From contig NZ_JABWCV010000009.1 in the NCBI RefSeq assembly GCF_013371085.1, forward strand, positions 62,001 through 126,000: a stretch of 64,000 bases of DNA, read 5' to 3'. The position numbers were made by a program, and so were the translations under genes. Under the pieces are notes generated by a model. The model saw only the letters and a program-made list of their open reading frames with translations, had not been told where the DNA came from and made no database searches. The stretch comes from Vreelandella maris. GTDB taxonomy: Bacteria > Pseudomonadota > Gammaproteobacteria > Pseudomonadales > Halomonadaceae. Shown here one piece after another: positions 1-10,501 of this stretch (its first letter is position 1; every line of letters begins with the position of its first letter).

Positions 1-20
1 CCTGATGATACTACGTGGCG

Positions 21-326
21 TTACCAACTGGACTTTTTAAGACCAGGAACGTCGCCACGCATGGCGGCTTCACGCAGCTTGTTACGGCCGAGGCCGAACT
101 TGTTGTAAAAACCGTGCGGACGACCGGTGATACGGCAGCGGTTACGCTGACGTACCGGGCTTGAGTCACGCGGCAATTGCTGCAGCTTCAGCGTCGCCTC
201 GAAGCGGTCTTCCTCAGACGTGTTCACATCTGAGATGATTTTCTTAAGCTCTGCGCGCTTGGTGGCATACTTTGCCACCAGCTGCGTACGCTTAAGCTCA
301 CGCTCTATCATACTTTTCTTAGCCAT
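21..326 (-). CDS. rpsN: 30S ribosomal protein S14
   Basis: Small-subunit head protein, 101 aa, the full length of the zinc-free long S14 of E. coli type. The start [11 protein letters not shown] and the C-terminal stretch with [20 protein letters not shown] are diagnostic. No CxxC pairs are present, so this is the zinc-independent paralogue form. It lies 10 nt downstream of rplE on the minus strand, within the spc operon. rpsH would be expected next, beyond the left edge. Confidence 0.98.
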   Translation of the reverse strand: MAKKSMIERELKRTQLVAKYATKRAELKKIISDVNTSEEDRFEATLKLQQLPRDSSPVRQRNRCRITGRPHGFYNKFGLGRNKLREAAMRGDVPGLKKSSW

Positions 327-336
327 GATCCAACCC

Positions 337-876
337 TTATTTCTTGAAGGGGAAGTTCAGTGCGGTTAGTAGCGCACGACCTTCCTCGTCGGTTTTGGCG
401 GTAGTAGTGATAGTGACGTCCAACCCTCGGATACGATCGATCTTATCATACTCGATCTCCGGGAAGATGATCTGCTCACGCACACCCATGGAGTAATTGC
501 CGCGACCGTCAAAAGACTTCGGGTTAAGACCACGGAAGTCACGCACGCGGGGAATCGCGATGTAAACCAAGCGGTCCAGGAAGTCCCACATGCGCTCAGC
601 GCGCAGGGTCACCTTAATACCGATTGGCCAACCTTCACGTACCTTAAAGCCCGCGATGGACTTACGTGCCTTGGTCACCAACGGTTTTTGACCAGAGAGC
701 TTCTCTAGATCGCCGATGGCATTGTCAATCAACTTTTTATCGTTGACTGCTTCGCCGATACCCATGTTCAGAGTCACTTTCGTGATCCGGGGTACCTGCA
801 TAACGTTGGCATAGCTGAACTCTTCTTTGAGTTGAGCTGCTACCTCGTTTTGATAACGTTCTTTCAAGTTCGCCAT
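337..876 (-). CDS. rplE: 50S ribosomal protein L5
   Basis: Large-subunit protein of 179 aa that binds 5S rRNA and contacts the P-site tRNA. The start [12 protein letters not shown] and the blocks [12 protein letters not shown] and [17 protein letters not shown] are typical. Full length for the family. It sits between rplX and rpsN, the normal spc order, with an 18-nt gap to rplX. Confidence 0.98.
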   Translation of the reverse strand: MANLKERYQNEVAAQLKEEFSYANVMQVPRITKVTLNMGIGEAVNDKKLIDNAIGDLEKLSGQKPLVTKARKSIAGFKVREGWPIGIKVTLRAERMWDFLDRLVYIAIPRVRDFRGLNPKSFDGRGNYSMGVREQIIFPEIEYDKIDRIRGLDVTITTTAKTDEEGRALLTALNFPFKK

Positions 877-894
877 TTTGCTACCCGACTCGCG

Positions 895-1209
895 TTAGGC
901 GTCGATCTGCGTCTGCGTCGACTTGTAGATACGTACCTTGGTACCGTCTTCCTTCACTTGGAAGCCGACGCGATCCGCCTTACCGGTCTCCGAATTGAAG
1001 ATGGCTACGTTGGACGCGTGAATCGGAGCCTCACGCTCGACGATACCGCCCTGATTTCCCGCCATGGGATTTGGCTTGGTGTGACGTTTAATCATGTTCA
1101 CACCGGACACCAAGAAGCGGTTTTCTAATACCCGCTTAACGGTGCCACGTTTGCCTTTATCCTTCCCGGCGATGACGATGACTTCATCGTCACGTTTGAT
1201 CTTTTGCAT
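895..1209 (-). CDS. rplX: 50S ribosomal protein L24
   Basis: Assembly-initiating large-subunit protein, 104 aa. The N-terminal KOW motif is clear ([20 protein letters not shown]). The gene is full length and lies 14 nt from rplN. It is translated with its spc operon neighbours rplN and rplE. Confidence 0.98.
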   Translation of the reverse strand: MQKIKRDDEVIVIAGKDKGKRGTVKRVLENRFLVSGVNMIKRHTKPNPMAGNQGGIVEREAPIHASNVAIFNSETGKADRVGFQVKEDGTKVRIYKSTQTQIDA

Positions 1210-1223
1210 ATCCGCCTCGCTCC

Positions 1224-1595
1224 TTACAGCACTTCAGGCGCTAAGGAAATGATCTTCATGAACTTTTCATTACGAAGTTCACGAGTCACCGGCCCAAAAA
1301 TACGGGTACCGATGGGCTGTTCGTTGGTGTTATTCAACAAAACTGCCGCATTTCCATCGAAACGGATGAGCGAACCGTCGGGACGACGGACGCCACTACG
1401 GGTCCGGACCACGACCGCTTTTAGCACCTGGCCTTTTTTGACCTTGCCACGCGGAATCGCTTCCTTAACCGTGACCTTGATGATATCACCAACGCGAGCG
1501 TAACGACGGTGTGATCCGCCTAACACCTTGATGCACTGCACCCGGCGCGCTCCGCTGTTGTCGGCGACATCCAGCATTGTCTGAGTCTGAATCAT
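1224..1595 (-). CDS. rplN: 50S ribosomal protein L14
   Basis: Conserved large-subunit interface protein, 123 aa as in E. coli. The start [18 protein letters not shown] and the end [16 protein letters not shown] are diagnostic. In E. coli this is the first gene of the spc operon. Here only 48 nt separate it from rpsQ and I see no strong promoter there, so it may be co-transcribed with the S10 genes. Confidence 0.98.
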   Translation of the reverse strand: MIQTQTMLDVADNSGARRVQCIKVLGGSHRRYARVGDIIKVTVKEAIPRGKVKKGQVLKAVVVRTRSGVRRPDGSLIRFDGNAAVLLNNTNEQPIGTRIFGPVTRELRNEKFMKIISLAPEVL

Positions 1596-1643
1596 CGGTT
1601 TTCTCCAAACCTAATCTGACTGCACTGATTGACAAGCCAGGAT

Positions 1644-1904
1644 TTAACCCTTGGCGTGTTCAACCACCTCGACCAGCGTCCAAGCTTTTTTCTTGGAAAG
1701 CGGACGGCACTCTTGAATAGAGACCGTATCGCCTGCCTTAGCCTGGTTCGCCTCATCATGGGCGTGCAGCTTGGTGGAGCGCTTAACGTATTTTCCGTAG
1801 ATCGGGTGACGCTCGCGCCGCTCGATCATGACGACGATGGACTTGTCCATCTTATCGCTCACCACTTTACCGGTGAGCGTACGCTTTGTGTTTTCTTCGG
1901 CCAT
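1644..1904 (-). CDS. rpsQ: 30S ribosomal protein S17
   Basis: Primary 16S rRNA-binding protein, 86 aa with the start at the ATG at 1904 ([15 protein letters not shown]). A GTG in frame at 1913 would add three residues and overlap rpmC. I chose the ATG because it matches family length and lies just after the rpmC stop. It is the last gene of the S10-type block. Confidence 0.97.
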   Translation of the reverse strand: MAEENTKRTLTGKVVSDKMDKSIVVMIERRERHPIYGKYVKRSTKLHAHDEANQAKAGDTVSIQECRPLSKKKAWTLVEVVEHAKG

Positions 1905-1905
1905 C

Positions 1906-2097
1906 TCAATCACCTGCCTTCTCGTTGAGCAAAGTCTTAACGCGGGCGATATCCCGGCGGACCTGCTTGAGCAGATGAGTCTGGCTCAGTTGGCCAGTGG
2001 CCTTCTGCATGCGCAGGTTAAACTGCTCGCGGAGGAGTTCGAGGAGTTGCTCCTGGAGCTCTCCTGCGGACTTTTCACGAATTTCCTGGGCTTTCAT
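1906..2097 (-). CDS. rpmC: 50S ribosomal protein L29
   Basis: 63-aa two-helix protein near the peptide exit tunnel that takes part in docking of trigger factor and SRP. The start [15 protein letters not shown] matches the family. The ATG overlaps the rplP stop (TGATG), so a GTG one codon upstream is the less likely start. Translational coupling to rplP is likely. Confidence 0.97.
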   Translation of the reverse strand: MKAQEIREKSAGELQEQLLELLREQFNLRMQKATGQLSQTHLLKQVRRDIARVKTLLNEKAGD

Positions 2098-2510
2098 CAC
2101 ATCACCGTCCGTTTCGCAAAGGTGGTGGATAAGGGCATTTTCTGTGCGGCAAGCTCAAACGCTTCACGAGCGAGCTCTTCCGACACGCCTTCAATTTCAT
2201 ACAGGACCCGACCCGGTTGGATCTGGGCAACCCAGTACTCAACAGAACCTTTACCTTTACCCATACGAACTTCGAGCGGCTTCTTGGAGATCGGCTTATC
2301 AGGGAAGACGCGGATCCAAATCTTACCGCCACGTTTTACGTGACGTGTGATCGCACGACGGCCTGCTTCGATCTGACGCGCAGTGATGCGGCCGCGACCA
2401 GTAGCTTTAAGGCCGTATTCCCCGAAGCTGATCTTGCTTCCGCGATGCGCCAGGCCACGGTTGCGGCCTTTCATCATCTTGCGGAATTTCATACGCTTGG
2501 GCTGTAACAT
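2097..2510 (-). CDS. rplP: 50S ribosomal protein L16
   Basis: 137-aa protein at the A-site side of the large subunit. The start [19 protein letters not shown] and the block [20 protein letters not shown] are diagnostic. Full length. The stop codon overlaps the rpmC start. The gene follows rpsC after 15 nt. Confidence 0.98.
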   Translation of the reverse strand: MLQPKRMKFRKMMKGRNRGLAHRGSKISFGEYGLKATGRGRITARQIEAGRRAITRHVKRGGKIWIRVFPDKPISKKPLEVRMGKGKGSVEYWVAQIQPGRVLYEIEGVSEELAREAFELAAQKMPLSTTFAKRTVM

Positions 2511-2525
2511 CGACTCGCTCTCCCC

Positions 2526-3224
2526 TTACTTGGAACCTTTCTTCTTGGGCGCGTTGCCGGCAGGCTGTTTGGCCTTGGCACGTACTTCCTCGATACCGCC
2601 GAGGATTTCACCCTTGAAGATCCACACTTTGACGCCGATAACGCCGTAGGTGGTGTGAGCTTCGTAAGTGGCGTAGTCGATATCCGCACGCAACGTGTGC
2701 AGCGGAACGCGACCTTCGCGGTACCATTCGGTACGTGCGATTTCAGCGCCACCAAGACGACCTGACAGCTGAATCTTGATGCCACCAGCGCCAAGACGCA
2801 TTGCGTTCTGGACCGCGCGCTTCATAGCACGACGGAACATGACGCGACGCTCAAGCTGACCCGCTACGTTAGCAGCGACTAGCTTGGCATCCAGCTCCGG
2901 CTTGCGAACTTCTTCGATGTTCACATGCACGGGAACACCCATCATCTGGGTGAGATCGCGACGCAAACGGTCGACATCTTCACCTTTCTTACCAATCACG
3001 ATACCCGGACGGGCAGTGTGAATGGTGATGCGGGCATTGTTCGCCGGACGCTCGATGTGGATGCGGCTAACAGAGGCGCTTTTAAGACGCTCTTCCAGGA
3101 AGCTACGCACTTCGAGATCGTTATTGAGCTTATCGGCGTAAGCGCCGCGCTCAGCATACCAGACAGAAGCATGGTCTTTGACGATGCCCAGTCGAATGCC
3201 TGTTGGATTGACTTTCTGACCCAT
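2526..3224 (-). CDS. rpsC: 30S ribosomal protein S3
   Basis: 232-aa small-subunit protein at the mRNA entry site. [18 protein letters not shown] is the typical start. A KH domain with the GKKGED loop (about residues 75-85) is visible, followed by the C-terminal S3 domain and a lysine-rich tail. Ten nt separate it from rplV. Confidence 0.98.
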   Translation of the reverse strand: MGQKVNPTGIRLGIVKDHASVWYAERGAYADKLNNDLEVRSFLEERLKSASVSRIHIERPANNARITIHTARPGIVIGKKGEDVDRLRRDLTQMMGVPVHVNIEEVRKPELDAKLVAANVAGQLERRVMFRRAMKRAVQNAMRLGAGGIKIQLSGRLGGAEIARTEWYREGRVPLHTLRADIDYATYEAHTTYGVIGVKVWIFKGEILGGIEEVRAKAKQPAGNAPKKKGSK

Positions 3225-3234
3225 CGGTCGACTC

Positions 3235-3567
3235 CTACTTCTCGGCTACCTTGACGGTGATGTGGCACGTGCGCTTCAAGATACGATCCGCACGCCCCTT
3301 GGCACGCGGCTTGATACGCTTGAGCGTCATGCCCTCATCGACGCAGATGGTCGAGACACGCAGCTCGTCAATATCCATGCCGTTATTTTCTTCCGCATTT
3401 GCAATCGCGGATTGCAGCACCTTCTTAACCAGCTTGGCAGCCTTCTTCGGTGAGAAGGTCAGCAGGTCGAGTGCCTCGGCGACAGGTTTACCGCGCACCT
3501 GGTCAGCCACCAAACGGGCCTTCTGGGCGGATAAACGAGCGCCAAGCAGCTTAGCTGTGACTTCCAT
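3235..3567 (-). CDS. rplV: 50S ribosomal protein L22
   Basis: 110-aa protein lining the exit tunnel. The long beta-hairpin is recognisable ([17 protein letters not shown], about residues 80-97), the region where macrolide-resistance changes occur in other species. The hairpin looks intact, without insertion or deletion. Between rpsS and rpsC. Confidence 0.98.
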   Translation of the reverse strand: MEVTAKLLGARLSAQKARLVADQVRGKPVAEALDLLTFSPKKAAKLVKKVLQSAIANAEENNGMDIDELRVSTICVDEGMTLKRIKPRAKGRADRILKRTCHITVKVAEK

Positions 3568-3585
3568 CTCTCAATCCTCTCTGGC

Positions 3586-3861
3586 TTACCGTTTGGCTTT
3601 TTTATCCGCCGCATGCCCGCGATAAGTGCGAGTAGCAGCGAATTCGCCCAATTTGTGGCCAACCATTTCCTCGGAGACGTGCACCGGGACGTGTTGGCGA
3701 CCATTATGGACCGCGATAGTGAGGCCTACCATATTGGGCAGGATCATAGAACGACGCGACCAAGTCTTAATTGGTTTGCGATCGCTCTTCTCCACTGCAG
3801 CCTCTACCTTCTTCAAAAGATGAAGGTCAATGAAGGGACCTTTCTTTAGTGAACGTGGCAC
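3586..3861 (-). CDS. rpsS: 30S ribosomal protein S19
   Basis: 91-aa head protein that pairs with S13. [19 protein letters not shown] is the classic start, and the central block [15 protein letters not shown] is present. Full length. Follows rplB after about 33 nt. Confidence 0.98.
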   Translation of the reverse strand: MPRSLKKGPFIDLHLLKKVEAAVEKSDRKPIKTWSRRSMILPNMVGLTIAVHNGRQHVPVHVSEEMVGHKLGEFAATRTYRGHAADKKAKR

Positions 3862-3894
3862 AGCCGTTACCTCTTAATGTCTTGGCAATTTAGA

Positions 3895-4725
3895 TCAACG
3901 CGTCTTATTACGACGACGAATGATCAGCTTGTCGGTGCGCTTGTTCTTACGCGTCTTGTGACCCTTAGTCGGCACACCCCATGGGGATACCGGGTGACGA
4001 CCACCACTGGTGCGGCCTTCGCCACCACCGTGCGGGTGATCGACTGGGTTCATCGCGACACCGCGAACAGTCGGACGCACGCCTCTCCAGCGCTTCGCAC
4101 CGGCCTTGCCAAGTTGACGCAGGCTGTGCTCAGAGTTGCTCACTTCACCCAACGTCGCGCGGCACTCGGCCAACACTTTACGCATTTCGCCAGAGCGAAG
4201 ACGCAAGGTGGCATAGTTACCTTCACGAGCAACCAACTGGGCGCTTGTACCGGCACTGCGAGCAATCTGCGCACCTTTGCCCGGCTTGAGTTCGATGCAG
4301 TGCACCGTAGAACCCAGCGGAACGTTACGCAGCGGCAAGGCATTGCCTTTCTTGATTGACGCGTTAACACCAGATTCCAGCACGTCACCCGCGCTGACAC
4401 CTTTCGGTGCAATGATGTAACGACGTTCACCATCGGCATACTTCAGCAGTGCAATGTGCGCACTGCGGTTGGGATCGTGCTCCAGGCGCTCAACGGTGGC
4501 AGGAATGCCATCCTTGGTACGCTTGAAATCGATCAACCGATAGTGGTGACGATGACCACCGCCCACGTGGCGGGTGGTGATACGACCGTAGTTATTCCGG
4601 CCGCCGGACTTGGACTGTTTTTCCAAAAGCGGTGCATAAGCACGGCCTTTAAACAGTTCCTCGCCAACGATCTTGACGACGTGGCGACGACCGGCGGAAG
4701 TGGGTTTGGTCTTGACGATTGCCAT
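3895..4725 (-). CDS. rplB: 50S ribosomal protein L2
   Basis: 276-aa protein needed for subunit association and peptidyl transferase assembly. The conserved C-terminal block with [18 protein letters not shown], including the key histidine, is present. The length is within a few residues of E. coli L2. Follows rplW in the S10 operon. Confidence 0.98.
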   Translation of the reverse strand: MAIVKTKPTSAGRRHVVKIVGEELFKGRAYAPLLEKQSKSGGRNNYGRITTRHVGGGHRHHYRLIDFKRTKDGIPATVERLEHDPNRSAHIALLKYADGERRYIIAPKGVSAGDVLESGVNASIKKGNALPLRNVPLGSTVHCIELKPGKGAQIARSAGTSAQLVAREGNYATLRLRSGEMRKVLAECRATLGEVSNSEHSLRQLGKAGAKRWRGVRPTVRGVAMNPVDHPHGGGEGRTSGGRHPVSPWGVPTKGHKTRKNKRTDKLIIRRRNKTR

Positions 4726-4742
4726 TATCCGTACTCCTGCCC

Positions 4743-5039
4743 TTATTCGGCGCCAGAGAAGTCTTCGAGCGTTTCACCCGCAGCCAGGGTCACATACGCT
4801 TTGCGGTAACCCTTACGCAGGCCAACGCCGTTCGCAGTACGCTTTGTTTTACCCTTCATGTTCAGAACCTGAACACTACCGACCTTTTTGCCGAAGAGTG
4901 CTTCAACGGCCTTTTTGATCTCGGGCTTGGTAGCATCAGATGCCACCTTGAAAACGTACTGGTTGCGCTCGGCTGCCATTGCGGCCTTTTCGGTCACGTG
5001 CGGCCCAAGCAGAACCTTAAATACGCGTTCCTGGTTCAT
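4743..5039 (-). CDS. rplW: 50S ribosomal protein L23
   Basis: 98-aa tunnel-exit protein that docks trigger factor and SRP. The start is [19 protein letters not shown], and [18 protein letters not shown] residues follow. The start codon overlaps the rplD stop by 4 nt (ATGA), implying coupled translation. Confidence 0.98.
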   Translation of the reverse strand: MNQERVFKVLLGPHVTEKAAMAAERNQYVFKVASDATKPEIKKAVEALFGKKVGSVQVLNMKGKTKRTANGVGLRKGYRKAYVTLAAGETLEDFSGAE

Positions 5040-5641
5040 GCCAGCTTCTCCTCGAATTTACGCAGGGCGGAGACGGTAATCAGGACCTTATCAAAGGCTA
5101 CCAGGCTTACCGGGTCAGCTGCCGCGACATCCACCACGTCAACGTGGGGAAGGTTGCGTGCGGCCAAATAGAGCTTCTCGTCGATTTCTTCAGTGACGAT
5201 CAACACTTTTTCAAGGTTGAGCTCTTTCAGCTTGGCAGCTACCTGCTTGGTCTTAGGCGCATCGACGACGAACTCTTCAATCGCGACTAAACGCTCTTGA
5301 CGTACCAGCTCAGACAAGATGGAGCGCATCGCTGCACGGTACATCTTGCGGTTAACCTTCTGGGTGTAGTCTTGCGGACGCGCCGCGAAGGTTACGCCAC
5401 CACTACGCCATAGCGGAGAGCGGATGGTACCGGCACGTGCACGACCGGTGCCTTTCTGACGCCACGGCTTCTTACCACCGCCACGAACGTCGGAACGACT
5501 CTTTTGTGCGCGGGTTCCCTGACGACCAGCCGCCAAATAGGCAGTGACAACCTGGTGAACGAGCGCTTCGTTGAATTCTTTGCCAAAAGTGGCGTCGGCT
5601 ACTTCAACGGTACCCGTGCCTGCAGCAAGATTCAGATTCAT
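5036..5641 (-). CDS. rplD: 50S ribosomal protein L4
   Basis: 201-aa protein with the tunnel loop ([20 protein letters not shown], about residues 45-64) and the globular domain. In E. coli, L4 represses the S10 operon through the mRNA leader. Here the predicted S10 leader is only about 58 nt, so the same mechanism cannot be assumed. Stop overlaps the rplW start. Confidence 0.98.
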   Translation of the reverse strand: MNLNLAAGTGTVEVADATFGKEFNEALVHQVVTAYLAAGRQGTRAQKSRSDVRGGGKKPWRQKGTGRARAGTIRSPLWRSGGVTFAARPQDYTQKVNRKMYRAAMRSILSELVRQERLVAIEEFVVDAPKTKQVAAKLKELNLEKVLIVTEEIDEKLYLAARNLPHVDVVDVAAADPVSLVAFDKVLITVSALRKFEEKLA

Positions 5642-5656
5642 TGGTAATTATCCCCT

Positions 5657-6295
5657 TCAGCCTGCTTTCACGGCGCTGCGAACGATAACGTCACTACCGG
5701 GAGCACCCGGTACGGCGCCTTTAATCAGCAGCAGGTTACGCTCGGCGTCGACACGGACGATCTCAAGGCTCTGCACGGTGCAACGGGCGTTACCCATTTG
5801 ACCGGCCATCTTTTTGCCTTTGAAAACGCGACCCGGAGTCTGACACATGCCGATAGAACCCGGCGCGCGATGCGACAGAGAGTTACCGTGAGTCATGTCT
5901 TGGGTACGGAAATTCCAGCGCTTAACAGCACCCTGGAAGCCTTTACCCTTAGAGGTGCCAGTCACGTCAACCATTTGACCAGCTTCGAAGAGGGATACGG
6001 TGATTTCGCCGCCCACTTCAGGAATTGCTTCGCCTTCTGCAAGACGAAATTCCATCAGTGCACGACCAGCTTCAACACCCGCCTTGGCAAACTGACCAGC
6101 TTGCGCTTTGGTGAGGTGCTTCGCTTTGCGAGAGCCAGATGTGACCTGAATCGCTGCGTAACCGTCAGACTCGACAGATTTAACGCGTGTAACACGATTA
6201 GGATCAACTTCAATAACGGTTACGGGCACAGACGCGCCGTCTTCGGTAAAGACACGGGTCATCCCGGCCTTTTTACCGACTAAACCGATAGTCAT
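5657..6295 (-). CDS. rplC: 50S ribosomal protein L3
   Basis: 212-aa early assembly protein. The start is [20 protein letters not shown]. The loop near the peptidyl transferase centre is visible ([20 protein letters not shown]), including the glutamine that PrmB methylates in relatives. The gap of 151 nt to rpsJ is much larger than in E. coli. Confidence 0.98.
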   Translation of the reverse strand: MTIGLVGKKAGMTRVFTEDGASVPVTVIEVDPNRVTRVKSVESDGYAAIQVTSGSRKAKHLTKAQAGQFAKAGVEAGRALMEFRLAEGEAIPEVGGEITVSLFEAGQMVDVTGTSKGKGFQGAVKRWNFRTQDMTHGNSLSHRAPGSIGMCQTPGRVFKGKKMAGQMGNARCTVQSLEIVRVDAERNLLLIKGAVPGAPGSDVIVRSAVKAG

Positions 6296-6446
6296 ACTCA
6301 GTCTCCTATAGTGTACGGGGCTATCACCCGCTATGGCTGCCCTTTCCAGAGCATTCCACTAGCACATTGTATGGCGCCTCACGGCGCGGCGGCTGCTGCT
6401 CATGCCAAATAATGATGAGCGCTGGGCCGCAAAGTGACTAGTGTAA
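6296..6446 (-). other. Unusually long rpsJ-rplC spacer
   Basis: 151 nt inside the S10 operon with no plausible small gene. Two short inverted repeats are visible: a 5-bp stem (GCGCC/GGCGC, 6374-6387) and a 6-bp stem with an 11-nt loop (GCTCAT/ATGAGC, 6398-6420). There is no T-tract, so it does not look like a terminator. It may carry a processing or regulatory element. Confidence 0.4.
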
Positions 6447-6758
6447 TTAGTTGAGTTTGATTTGCACGTCAACGCCAGCGGCGAGATCGAGCTTCATCAA
6501 TGCATCAACAGTTTTCTCAGTCGGCTCAACAATGTCGAGCACACGCTTGTGCGTACGAATCTCATACTGGTCACGCGCATCTTTGTTGACGTGCGGCGAG
6601 ATCAGAATGGTGTAACGCTCGCGATTGGTCGGCAGCGGGATCGGGCCACGAACCTGAGCACCAGTACGCTTAGCAGTTTCAACAATCTCCGCTGTGGACT
6701 GATCGATCAGGCGATGGTCGAATGCTTTCAACCGAATGCGAATCTTTTGGTTCTGCAT
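6447..6758 (-). CDS. rpsJ: 30S ribosomal protein S10
   Basis: 103-aa protein, also the NusE partner of NusB in antitermination. [19 protein letters not shown] is diagnostic and the length matches E. coli. It is the first gene of the S10 operon, preceded by an exact consensus promoter (6823-6851) and a short leader. Confidence 0.98.
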   Translation of the reverse strand: MQNQKIRIRLKAFDHRLIDQSTAEIVETAKRTGAQVRGPIPLPTNRERYTILISPHVNKDARDQYEIRTHKRVLDIVEPTEKTVDALMKLDLAAGVDVQIKLN

Positions 6759-6782
6759 TTGCCTTAAACTCCAATGGATGTC

Positions 6783-6798
6783 GACGGCGCGAGCCGTC
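6783..6798 (-). promoter_or_regulatory. Hairpin in the S10 leader
   Basis: Perfect 6-bp stem with a 4-nt loop (GACGGC, TCGC, GCCGTC in the minus-strand sense). It lies in the roughly 58-nt leader between the predicted start point and rpsJ. It could serve leader regulation or mRNA stability. There is no room for the multi-hairpin L4-responsive leader of E. coli. Confidence 0.5.
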
Positions 6799-6822
6799 TA
6801 CCCACGCATTCAAAGGATGCGC

Positions 6823-6851
6823 ATTATAGGCACGCCAAAAGCCCATGTCAA
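6823..6851 (-). promoter_or_regulatory. S10 operon promoter, exact consensus
   Basis: On the minus strand, TTGACA (6846-6851) and TATAAT (6823-6828) are separated by exactly 17 nt: a full sigma-70 consensus match. It lies between the tuf terminator and rpsJ, as expected for the main promoter of the S10-spc genes. The predicted start point is near 6816. Confidence 0.88.
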
Positions 6852-6870
6852 ACATTTGCTGTTGGTGCGC

Positions 6871-6898
6871 AGAAAAGGGGGCTCGCAAGAGCCCCCTT
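6871..6898 (-). terminator. Terminator after tuf (str operon)
   Basis: Perfect 10-bp GC-rich stem (GAGCCCCCTT/AAGGGGGCTC type, 6875-6884 with 6889-6898) and a 4-nt loop, followed on the minus strand by TTTTCT. It begins 19 nt after the tuf stop and separates the str operon from the S10 promoter. Confidence 0.9.
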
Positions 6899-6917
6899 CA
6901 TCATTCAAGCATGTAGC

Positions 6918-8111
6918 TTACTTGACGATCTTGGCCACAACGCCAGCACCGACAGTACGGCCGCCTTCACGAATAGCGAAGCGCAAACCTTCGTCCATTG
7001 CGATCGGAGCGATCAAGGTAACAACCATCTGAACGTTGTCACCCGGCATGACCATTTCAACGCCTTCCGGCAGTTCACAAGTACCGGTTACATCGGTGGT
7101 ACGGAAGTAGAACTGGGGACGGTAGCCCTTGAAGAAAGGCGTGTGACGACCACCCTCTTCTTTGGACAGTACGTAAACTTCTGCTTCGAAGGTAGTGTGC
7201 GGGTTGATGGTGCCCGGCTTGGCCAATACTTGGCCACGCTCGACGTCATCACGCTTAGTACCACGCAGCAGGGCGCCAACGTTCTCACCAGCACGACCTT
7301 CGTCGAGCAGTTTACGGAACATTTCAACACCGGTAACGATCGTTTTGGTGGTGTCGCGGATACCCACGATTTCCACTTCTTCGCCCGCTTTAACGATGCC
7401 GCGCTCTACACGACCGGTAACAACAGTACCGCGACCAGAGATAGAGAACACGTCTTCAATCGGCATCAGGAACGGCTGGTCGATAGCACGCTCCGGCTCA
7501 GGAATGTACTCATCCAGAGCTTTGATCAGATTGGCAACGGCCGTCGTACCCATGCCTTTGTCATCTTCACCGTTCAGCGCCATCAAGGCAGAACCAGTGA
7601 TGATCGGCGTGTCGTCGCCCGGGAAGTCGTACTGGTCGAGAAGTTCGCGAACTTCCATTTCTACCAGCTCGAGCAGCTCTTCATCATCGACCATGTCCGC
7701 TTTGTTCAGGAACACAACGATGAACGGTACGCCAACCTGACGAGACAGCAGGATGTGCTCGCGAGTTTGCGGCATCGGGCCGTCTGCGGCAGAACATACC
7801 AGGATCGCGCCGTCCATCTGCGCAGCACCGGTGATCATGTTCTTGACGTAGTCAGCGTGTCCTGGGCAGTCAACGTGAGCGTAGTGACGCTCTTCAGACT
7901 GATATTCCACGTGAGAAGTAGCGATCGTGATACCGCGCTCGCGCTCTTCAGGAGCGTTATCGATGGTATCAAATTCACGCCAGTCGCCGCCGAAAACCTC
8001 AGCAGACACGCGGGTTAGGGCCGCTGTCAGAGTCGTTTTACCGTGGTCGACGTGACCAATGGTGCCGACGTTGACGTGCGGTTTGGAACGTTCAAATTTT
8101 TCCTTAGCCAC
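6918..8111 (-). CDS. tuf: Elongation factor Tu
   Basis: 397-aa GTPase that brings aminoacyl-tRNA to the ribosome. The G motifs are all visible: GHVDHGKTT (about 18-26), DCPGHADY (about 81-88) and NKAD (about 136-139). Domains 2 and 3 follow, with [13 protein letters not shown] and the C-terminal [16 protein letters not shown]. It is the last gene of the str operon, 29 nt after fusA. It is the only tuf in the window; the second copy expected beside tRNA-Thr is absent. Confidence 0.99.
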   Translation of the reverse strand: MAKEKFERSKPHVNVGTIGHVDHGKTTLTAALTRVSAEVFGGDWREFDTIDNAPEERERGITIATSHVEYQSEERHYAHVDCPGHADYVKNMITGAAQMDGAILVCSAADGPMPQTREHILLSRQVGVPFIVVFLNKADMVDDEELLELVEMEVRELLDQYDFPGDDTPIITGSALMALNGEDDKGMGTTAVANLIKALDEYIPEPERAIDQPFLMPIEDVFSISGRGTVVTGRVERGIVKAGEEVEIVGIRDTTKTIVTGVEMFRKLLDEGRAGENVGALLRGTKRDDVERGQVLAKPGTINPHTTFEAEVYVLSKEEGGRHTPFFKGYRPQFYFRTTDVTGTCELPEGVEMVMPGDNVQMVVTLIAPIAMDEGLRFAIREGGRTVGAGVVAKIVK

Positions 8112-8140
8112 TGCTATAACCTCTTTACGTTAGCTAACGG

Positions 8141-10264
8141 TTAACCGTTTTGATTGATGACGGCTTCAACGACGCTGGAGGGCGCCTCGTCGTACTTCGA
8201 GAACTCCATAGAGTAGCTCGCACGGCCCTGGGTTTGTGAGCGCAGATCGGTTGCATAACCGAACATCTCACCCAATGGCACCGTCGCACGGATGACTTTA
8301 CCAGAAGAGGAGTCATCCATACCCTGCACCAGGCCGCGACGACGGCTCAGGTCACCCATGACGTCACCCATAAACTCTTCGGGGGTCACGATTTCGACCT
8401 TCATCACCGGCTCCAGCAGCACGGCCTTGGCCTTCCTGGCACCTTCTTTTACTGCCATAGAAGAAGCAATCTTAAACGCAGTCTCGTTGGAGTCTACGTC
8501 GTGGAAGGAGCCATCAAACAGCGTTACTTTAACGTCGATCATCGGGTAACCCGCAATGACGCCGTTTTTGAGCTGCTCAAAAGCACCCTTCTCAACCGCG
8601 GGAACGTATTCCTTCGGAACCGCACCACCCACGATCTCAGAGTTGAACTTGAAGAACAGTTCGTCTTCGCCTTCACCCTTCTCTTCTGCTGTCAGCGGCT
8701 CGATACGCAGCCATACGTGACCATACTGACCACGACCACCGGACTGACGTACGAACTTGCCTTCTTGCTCAATGCTGCCGCGAATCGTTTCACGATAGGC
8801 AACCTGAGGCTTACCGATATTGGCTTCAACCTTAAACTCGCGACGCATACGGTCAACGAGGATGTCCAGGTGAAGCTCACCCATGCCAGAAATAATCGTC
8901 TGGCCGGTCTCTTCGTCGGTCTTGACCTGGAAAGAGGGGTCTTCTTGAGCAAGCTTGCCCAACGCAACACCCATCTTCTCTTGGTCTGCCTTAGATTTAG
9001 GCTCTACAGCAACCGAGATTACCGGATCCGGGAACTCCATGCGCTCGAGAACGATCTTGTTATCGATATCACACAGGGTATCACCCGTGGTGACGTCTTT
9101 CAGACCGATACAAGCAGCGATGTCGCCCGCCAGAACTTCTTTGATCTCTTCGCGGGAATTGGCGTGCATCTGAACGATACGGCCAACACGCTCTTTCTTC
9201 TGCTTAACGGAGTTATACACACCGTCACCAGATTTCAGAACACCCGAGTAGACGCGGATAAAGGTCAGCGTACCAACGAAGGGGTCGGTGGCGATCTTAA
9301 ACGCCAGGGCCGCAAACGGTGCACTGTCGTCCGCTTCGCGGGTATCAACGGTGCCGTCTTTATCGTCGAGCTCACCTTCGATCGCCTTAACTTCCGTCGG
9401 CGAAGGCATGTATTCGATAACGCCATCCAGCACTGCCTGAACGCCTTTGTTCTTAAAGGCAGAACCACAGGTAACTAGAACGATATCGTTAGCCAGGGTG
9501 CGCGCGCGCAGACCGGCCTTGATCTCTTCAATCGACAGCTCACCGCCTTCGAGGTACTTCTCCATCAGCTCGTCAGAGCCTTCGGCAGCCGCTTCGACCA
9601 TCTCTTCGCGATATTTTGCAGCTGTTTCTTGCAATTCAGCAGGAATATCCACGAGGTCATAATTCATACCCAGACTTTCTTCATCCCACAGGATGGCTTT
9701 CATCTGAATAAGGTCGATAACACCTTTAAAGTCTTCTTCCGTGCCCCAGTTAATCTGGATCGGCACAGCATTTGCACCCAGGCGCTCTTTCAACTGGTCG
9801 ACAACCATGAAGAAATCAGCACCGGTACGGTCCATCTTGTTGACGAAGACCATGCGCGGCACTTCGTACTTATTGGCTTGGCGCCATACAGTTTCGGTCT
9901 GGGGCTGAACGCCGGAAGAACCACACAGTACAACAACCGCACCATCAAGTACGCGCAAAGAACGCTCAACTTCGATCGTGAAGTCAACGTGTCCTGGGGT
10001 ATCGATAATGTTAATACGATGCTCGGGGAACTGCTTGTTCATGCCCTGCCAGAAACAGGTAGTTGCAGCTGAGGTGATAGTGATACCACGCTCCTGCTCC
10101 TGCTCCATCCAGTCCATGGTCGCAGCACCGTCGTGCACTTCGCCCACTTTGTGGGAAAGGCCGGTGTAGAACAGTACCCGCTCAGTCGTCGTAGTCTTAC
10201 CCGCGTCAACGTGAGCGACGATACCGATATTACGATAGCGATTTAGTGGAGTCTTGCGTGCCAC
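8141..10264 (-). CDS. fusA: Elongation factor G
   Basis: 707-aa translocase GTPase. [35 protein letters not shown] and NKMD mark the G domain. Domains II to V follow, with the [15 protein letters not shown] loop of domain IV and the C-terminal block [20 protein letters not shown]. Full length. Separated from rpsG by a long, repeat-containing 229-nt spacer, whereas in E. coli the gap is short. Confidence 0.99.
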   Translation of the reverse strand: MARKTPLNRYRNIGIVAHVDAGKTTTTERVLFYTGLSHKVGEVHDGAATMDWMEQEQERGITITSAATTCFWQGMNKQFPEHRINIIDTPGHVDFTIEVERSLRVLDGAVVVLCGSSGVQPQTETVWRQANKYEVPRMVFVNKMDRTGADFFMVVDQLKERLGANAVPIQINWGTEEDFKGVIDLIQMKAILWDEESLGMNYDLVDIPAELQETAAKYREEMVEAAAEGSDELMEKYLEGGELSIEEIKAGLRARTLANDIVLVTCGSAFKNKGVQAVLDGVIEYMPSPTEVKAIEGELDDKDGTVDTREADDSAPFAALAFKIATDPFVGTLTFIRVYSGVLKSGDGVYNSVKQKKERVGRIVQMHANSREEIKEVLAGDIAACIGLKDVTTGDTLCDIDNKIVLERMEFPDPVISVAVEPKSKADQEKMGVALGKLAQEDPSFQVKTDEETGQTIISGMGELHLDILVDRMRREFKVEANIGKPQVAYRETIRGSIEQEGKFVRQSGGRGQYGHVWLRIEPLTAEEKGEGEDELFFKFNSEIVGGAVPKEYVPAVEKGAFEQLKNGVIAGYPMIDVKVTLFDGSFHDVDSNETAFKIASSMAVKEGARKAKAVLLEPVMKVEIVTPEEFMGDVMGDLSRRRGLVQGMDDSSSGKVIRATVPLGEMFGYATDLRSQTQGRASYSMEFSKYDEAPSSVVEAVINQNG

Positions 10265-10332
10265 GGTGAAACTCCCGTTTGTTGGCGATGCTCGTTAATT
10301 TAGCGACGTATGCAAGCGAGGCTTATGCGTCC

Positions 10333-10357
10333 GCCGCTACCACTGCATGGTAGCGGC
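10333..10357 (-). promoter_or_regulatory. Hairpin in the fusA leader
   Basis: Perfect 10-bp stem (GCCGCTACCA with TGGTAGCGGC) and a 5-nt loop, about 70 nt upstream of fusA. A second 7-bp stem (TTGCAAC/GTTGCAA, 10364-10383) lies next to it. Neither has a T-tract, so processing or stability roles are more likely than termination. Confidence 0.5.
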
Positions 10358-10441
10358 TGGATATTGCAACTAATGCGTTGCAACAACGCGACTCAGCAAA
10401 CACTTCGCCATGCTGAACAACGTGCATATAAAAACCATAAA

Positions 10442-10501
10442 GCCGTACTTAAAAACGCCGTGCTTAGAAACGCAGTTTCTAGAAACACCGATTTTAGAAA
10501 C
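10442..10501. repeat. Four tandem 15-bp degenerate repeats at the rpsG 3' end
   Basis: Units on the plus strand are GCCGTACTTAAAAAC, GCCGTGCTTAGAAAC, GCAGTTTCTAGAAAC and ACCGATTTTAGAAAC. The last unit contains the rpsG stop. In the rpsG sense each unit begins GTTTCTA or GTTTTTA, so the phenylalanine-stop end of the gene is repeated three more times after the true stop. Confidence 0.85.

Noticed and set aside
6774..8018. Long open frame (414 codons) antisense to tuf
   Set aside because: It runs opposite to EF-Tu and its composition follows the reverse complement of a highly biased gene. No recognisable domain.
8501..9478. Long open frame antisense to fusA
   Set aside because: Shadow of a highly expressed gene; no motif and no promoter or SD.
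10442..10501. Possible CRISPR array
   Set aside because: The units are 15 bp with no spacers and no cas genes near; this is a degenerate tandem repeat.
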